From positions 1 through 16,262 of the forward strand of contig CAMFGQ010000019.1 of the NCBI GenBank assembly GCA_945950065.1: 16,262 nt of DNA, read 5' to 3'. A program made the position numbers and the translations under genes. The DNA comes from an uncultured Clostridia bacterium (GTDB lineage Bacteria > Bacillota > Clostridia > Peptostreptococcales > Acidaminobacteraceae). The notes below the pieces were generated by a model that had not been told where the DNA came from, did not search any database, and saw only the letters and a program-made list of their open reading frames with translations. Positions 13,862 through 16,262 of the stretch are shown one piece after another. Numbering within the stretch: the first letter of the stretch is position 1; the number at the start of each line of letters is the position of its first letter.

Positions 13862-14517
13862 TTTAGGGGTCCCTCCTCTACAACATAGTCAACGAAAATG
13901 CCAGGGGTTTTAACAACGTTAGGATCAAGTTCGCCCTTTTGAACAACTTCTCCAGCTCCTACAATGACTACATCAGCTGCAGTTGCCATGAGAACATTAA
14001 AGTTAGGAGTTGATCCTTGATAATAAATATTTCCAAAGGTGTCAACTTTTGTCCCATAGATAAAGGCAATGTCAGCACGGAGTGGTTTTTCGAGTAGATA
14101 CTCTTCTCCATCTACGACAACTTTTTCTTTACCTTCTTCTACTAGGGTGCCAACTCCGGTTTTGGTTAAAATACCACCTAGTCCTGCACCACCAGCACGG
14201 ATTTGCTCAGCAAGGGTACCCTGTGGAGTAAGAATGACTTCTGTTTCTCCACTGTTCATTTGATTACCGGTTTCACGGTTGGTTCCAATGTGAGAAGCAA
14301 TGATTTTCTTGAATTGCTTTTTCACGACCATCTTGCCAACACCTTTGTCAACGAATCCAGTATCGTTGCAGATCAGCGTTAGATCCTTCACACCACTCTC
14401 AGCTAAAGCATCGATTAGTTTTAGGGGTGTTCCATTTGCAAGAAAACCACCAACCATGATGGTGTCACCATCTTTTACTTTTGCAATGGCTTCTTCAATA
14501 GAAATTAATTTGTTCAT
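13858..14517 (-). CDS. ctfA: 3-oxoacid / acetoacetate CoA-transferase subunit A
   Basis: This 219-residue alpha subunit is of the AtoD/CtfA type. MNKLISIEEAIAKVKDGDTI and MVGGFLANGTPLKLIDALAE are the conserved opening. ASHIGTNRETGNQMNSGE, LTPQGTLAEQIRAGGAGLGG and KVDTFGNIYYQGSTPNFN are CoA-transferase family I signatures. It pairs with subunit B encoded immediately downstream with a four-base overlap. The start is ATG at 14515-14517 behind AAGGTGG. Its promoter (14571-14600) carries a dyad between the -10 and -35 boxes. A separate transcription unit ends at a terminator about 170 bp upstream. Its role is probably acid reassimilation or short-chain fatty acid exchange; regulation may be by a MerR-type factor not encoded here. 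Confidence 0.92.
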   Translation of the reverse strand: MNKLISIEEAIAKVKDGDTIMVGGFLANGTPLKLIDALAESGVKDLTLICNDTGFVDKGVGKMVVKKQFKKIIASHIGTNRETGNQMNSGETEVILTPQGTLAEQIRAGGAGLGGILTKTGVGTLVEEGKEKVVVDGEEYLLEKPLRADIAFIYGTKVDTFGNIYYQGSTPNFNVLMATAADVVIVGAGEVVQKGELDPNVVKTPGIFVDYVVEEGPLK

Positions 14518-14570
14518 GCGTCCACCTTTCTTTCATACAATTACCTTAAGAACAGGTATATTCCTTTTTG

Positions 14571-14600
14571 ATTATAGCACTCCCTTCAAGGGGAGTTCAA
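14571..14600 (-). promoter_or_regulatory. ctfAB promoter with a dyad in an 18-bp spacer (MerR-like architecture)
   Basis: On the minus strand the -35 box TTGAAC (14595-14600) and a perfect TATAAT (14571-14576), preceded by TGC, are separated by 18 bp. ACTCCC and GGGAGT (14591-14596 and 14579-14584) form a perfect inverted repeat with a CTTGAA centre, filling the spacer. An overlong spacer holding the operator is the arrangement of MerR-family promoters. The leader to ctfA is about 47 nt. Confidence 0.65.
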
Positions 14601-14688
14601 CCTCAAGGCCTGTTATTCTCTTTCCCTTGTTTAATTATCCTTATTTTTCTAACTTAAACTTCTTTTTATGAAAGAAAGATTCCACAAA

Positions 14689-14722
14689 ACAAAGAAAAGA
14701 GACCCAGGCACGGAGTCTCTTT
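14689..14722 (-). terminator. Rho-independent terminator of the candidate small RNA
   Basis: On the minus strand AAAGAGAC (14715-14722) pairs with GTCTCTTT (14696-14703). Inner CC/GG pairs beyond a single bulged T extend the stem, and TCTTTGTTTTG follows. It would also stop readthrough from the membrane-protein operon before ctfA. Confidence 0.78.
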
Positions 14723-14840
14723 CTCTCTCCTTTATGGAGGATTCAATGAGGATAAGGCTGTACTACTTGGATGTGCAGAGGACACATCGCTTTTTGGGGG
14801 ATTGGTGAGATCACCCTCTAGAAGTTTGTATGCACTAACA
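14690..14840 (-). ncRNA. Candidate structured small RNA or long untranslated leader
   Basis: A near-consensus promoter and a strong terminator bracket about 150 nt without a credible gene. Within it, GATGTG/CACATC (14770-14788) forms a 6-bp hairpin with loop TCCTCTG, and GGTG/CACC (14804-14815) forms another. AGAGG (14815-14819) can pair with CCTCT in the loop of the first hairpin, a possible pseudoknot. Flanking ACTT/AAGT and GTGC/GTAC could close a junction. C-rich stretches CCCCC (14796-14800) and CCTCC (14736-14740) could pair with Shine-Dalgarno sequences. It matches no RNA family that I can recall (not 6S, SRP or a known riboswitch by eye). It may instead be an attenuated leader for ctfAB. 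Confidence 0.42.
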
Positions 14841-14845
14841 AATAG

Positions 14846-14874
14846 AGTATAACACCGCCCAAAGTTAAAGTCAA
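14846..14874 (-). promoter_or_regulatory. Strong promoter facing the candidate small RNA
   Basis: TTGACT (14869-14874) and TATACT (14846-14851) on the minus strand have a 17-bp spacer. A TGT extension precedes the -10 box. Transcription should start near 14840, after the stop codon of the membrane protein gene at 14904. Confidence 0.7.
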
Positions 14875-14903
14875 CTAACTTATCCATAGAGTTTTTGTCA
14901 TAA

Positions 14904-15371
14904 TTAGCTCTTTGCTTGCTTTTCTTTCTCTTCCTCATCTTCTACTGGCTTCTCTAAGCTACGGACCATATAGAGAACAACACTGATTGCTCCTTGCAAA
15001 GCGAAAAGAAGTAAAAAGACATAGAAAAAGATTCCCATGGAGGTAGTAAGCCCAACCCTTGCACCATAGAGTCTAAACAACTCAAGAAGATAATAGGCTG
15101 AATAAAGCTGGAAGAGAATTCTTCCTCTAAAACCCTCTCCTTGCCAGTCACGATTTACTTTTCGCAGATACTGCAAGAAGGCAGTGCCTATAAGCAGCCA
15201 GCCTAGTCCCTTATCCAGTAAGAAGATGATCAACACTTCCATCATTCCTCTTCCCTGCATATGGGGGATAAAGCGGATAAGCTCAAGGAGAACATAACCC
15301 AAGGTAATGAGAAGTCCTAGACTATGGACCAAAAGTAGGAGCCTGATTCCTTTTTGACTATTGCGTTTCAC
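14904..15371 (-). CDS. Hypothetical small membrane protein, about four helices
   Basis: I do not recognise a family for this 155-residue protein. Hydrophobic segments lie at about 9-30 (IRLLLLVHSLGLLITLGYVL), 43-68, 85-105 (weaker, with several tyrosines) and 111-136. A short charged tail rich in Glu and Lys (EDEEEKEKQAKS) is probably cytosolic. The start is GTG at 15369-15371, overlapping the TGA of the TldE/PmbA gene by four bases (GTGA), which indicates translational coupling. AGGTG lies a few bases upstream. The stop is followed by a separate promoter and small RNA unit. The link with TldE suggests, without proof, a role around peptide processing. Confidence 0.72.
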   Translation of the reverse strand: MKRNSQKGIRLLLLVHSLGLLITLGYVLLELIRFIPHMQGRGMMEVLIIFLLDKGLGWLLIGTAFLQYLRKVNRDWQGEGFRGRILFQLYSAYYLLELFRLYGARVGLTTSMGIFFYVFLLLFALQGAISVVLYMVRSLEKPVEDEEEKEKQAKS

Positions 15372-16243
15372 TGATCACCTGCTACACTGAGTACTTTAAT
15401 GAGTATGCTGGGGACTGAGCTAGAGAAGCTCTTATGTGAGCGTTCTTTGGAAAGCTCCTGGATGTTCTTTAAAAGACTAAAGAAGTTCCCCGCAACAACG
15501 ATTTGATTGACAGGACGTACTTTTTTACCCTTTTCGATGAGAAATCCTTTTGCAGGAAGGGAAAAGTCGCCTGATGTGGCATTGAGGCCAGAGTGCATGG
15601 CAGAGAGCTCTTTAATGTAGAGTCCCTTATCCATAGAAGAAAGGATTTCTTCTTCACTCTTCTCTCCACCTTCAATAAGAAGGAAACTGGGAGCCAGAGA
15701 AACTTTACCCTTATATCCACGGACTGCACTTCCTGTTGACTCCACACCATCTTTTTTAGCTGTGGCTAAGTTATGGAAATAGGAGTGTAACTTCCCATTT
15801 TCGATCAGAGAAAAGGCCTGGGTGGGATAACCCTCGTCATCAAAATGACTACTCATGGGAGCATCTTCATGGTGAGGATCGATACGAAGCGTAACCTTTT
15901 CCGATGCAATCATGTCACCAAGTTTCCCTTTCAGAAGACTGAGATCCTTCTGGACCATTTCTGCATTGAAGACAGAACTAAAGGCTTGGAGGAAATTTGA
16001 GAACACATCTTTATCTAAGAAGATAGGATAATCTCCAGAAGGAACTGAAGAGGCACCTATGCCAGATAGGGTATCTTCAATGACCTCTTTAGCTAGTTCA
16101 TCTATGTCCACATCTAAGAAATCATGGAAAACTTTTACTGCACTTCCCGAATAGACATCATCATCCTGAGATGCAGATGCTAGGGCAAAGATAATACCTG
16201 CACCAGCTTTTCCAGCTTGGGAGTGTCCAAGAGGGAACAGAAC
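15368..16243 (-). CDS. TldE/PmbA family protein, C-terminal part; N-terminal side interrupted by an in-frame stop
   Basis: The frame is open from 16243 down to the stop at 15368-15370 (291 codons) and matches the C-terminal two thirds of PmbA/TldE. Visible blocks are PSGDYPIFLDKDVFSNFLQA, FDDEGYPTQAFSLIENGKLH, ESTGSAVRGYKG, MDKGLYIKELSAMHSGLNAT, SGDFSLPAKGFLIEKGKKVR and IVVAGNFFSLLKNIQEL. TldE is the partner of the metalloprotease TldD, which trims small peptides and unfolded segments; the catalytic HExxxH belongs to TldD, not this subunit. Family members are usually about 440 residues. GTG at 16111 is a poor start: no ribosome site precedes it, and similarity continues upstream to about GHSQAGKAGAG. 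A TAG at 16244-16246, inside a 15-bp period direct repeat, breaks the frame. The gene may be a pseudogene, or the sequence at the window edge may be wrong. Confidence 0.75.
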   Translation of the reverse strand, partial: VLFPLGHSQAGKAGAGIIFALASASQDDDVYSGSAVKVFHDFLDVDIDELAKEVIEDTLSGIGASSVPSGDYPIFLDKDVFSNFLQAFSSVFNAEMVQKDLSLLKGKLGDMIASEKVTLRIDPHHEDAPMSSHFDDEGYPTQAFSLIENGKLHSYFHNLATAKKDGVESTGSAVRGYKGKVSLAPSFLLIEGGEKSEEEILSSMDKGLYIKELSAMHSGLNATSGDFSLPAKGFLIEKGKKVRPVNQIVVAGNFFSLLKNIQELSKERSHKSFSSSVPSILIKVLSVAGDQ

Positions 16244-16262
16244 CTAATAGAACAGAAGGGAA

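Noticed and set aside
14690..14840. 6S RNA, SRP RNA or T-box leader
   Set aside because: No long closing stem of 5' and 3' ends as in 6S, no conserved SRP loop, and no T-box antiterminator sequence is visible.
14732..14938. 68-codon minus-strand reading frame between the membrane protein gene and ctfA
   Set aside because: Its start lies inside the membrane protein gene without a ribosome site, its promoter-overlapping middle part is poorly protein-like, and the tail is low complexity; the interval is better explained as promoter, structured RNA and terminator.
16109..16111. GTG at 16109-16111 as start of the TldE/PmbA gene
   Set aside because: No ribosome site precedes it, and family similarity continues upstream in the same frame to the stop at 16244-16246.
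1..16262. CRISPR arrays, insertion sequences, tRNA or rRNA genes
   Set aside because: No regularly spaced repeats, transposase motifs or recognisable structural RNA sequences were seen on either strand.

Overview
This is a 16.3 kb stretch of a moderately AT-rich, low-GC Gram-positive chromosome. It looks like an anaerobic Clostridia-type Firmicute. The evidence is strong AGGAGG-type ribosome binding sites, GTG and TTG starts, tight operons with ATGA/GTGA overlaps, an AtoDA/CtfAB CoA-transferase, UPF0597 cysteine desulfidases, YfcC and MATE transporters, and AraC regulators of Firmicute type. The species cannot be named from this window. I see no rRNA, tRNA, insertion sequence, phage gene or CRISPR array.

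Layout. The left edge (1-220, minus) is the N-terminus of a MATE efflux pump with a clear promoter. A minus-strand pair follows: a UPF0597 cysteine desulfidase-like enzyme, then a HAD phosphatase that runs into a terminator. Next is an AraC regulator (minus), divergent from a tight five-gene plus-strand operon (3739-9528): URO-D-like protein, YfcC transporter, second UPF0597 enzyme, M20D amidohydrolase and EamA/DMT transporter. The operon ends in a strong terminator shared with the convergent minus-strand block. That block has an AraC regulator fused to a shrunken GH39-like domain, a terminator-like hairpin leader and a MATE pump. Right of it are ctfA-ctfB with their own promoter and terminator, a promoter-plus-terminator unit that looks like a small RNA or long leader, a small four-helix membrane protein, and the C-terminal part of TldE/PmbA at the right edge.

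How the genes may work together (inference). The divergent AraC/five-gene cluster reads as one catabolic module. YfcC would import a small acidic or acylated amino-acid derivative, M20D would remove the acyl group, the UPF0597 enzyme would cleave the freed amino acid (cysteine- or serine-like) to pyruvate, and EamA would export a product or excess amino acid. The URO-D-like protein would carry out an unknown step, perhaps methyl or carboxyl chemistry. A close UPF0597 paralogue sits just across the regulator. I do not know a characterised pathway with this exact gene set, and it is the best candidate here for an undescribed system. Other signals worth attention are the candidate small RNA at about 14690-14840, a MerR-like dyad inside the ctfA promoter, a terminator hairpin that buries the MATE Shine-Dalgarno, and the AraC protein whose GH39-like domain has lost the core that normally holds both catalytic glutamates.
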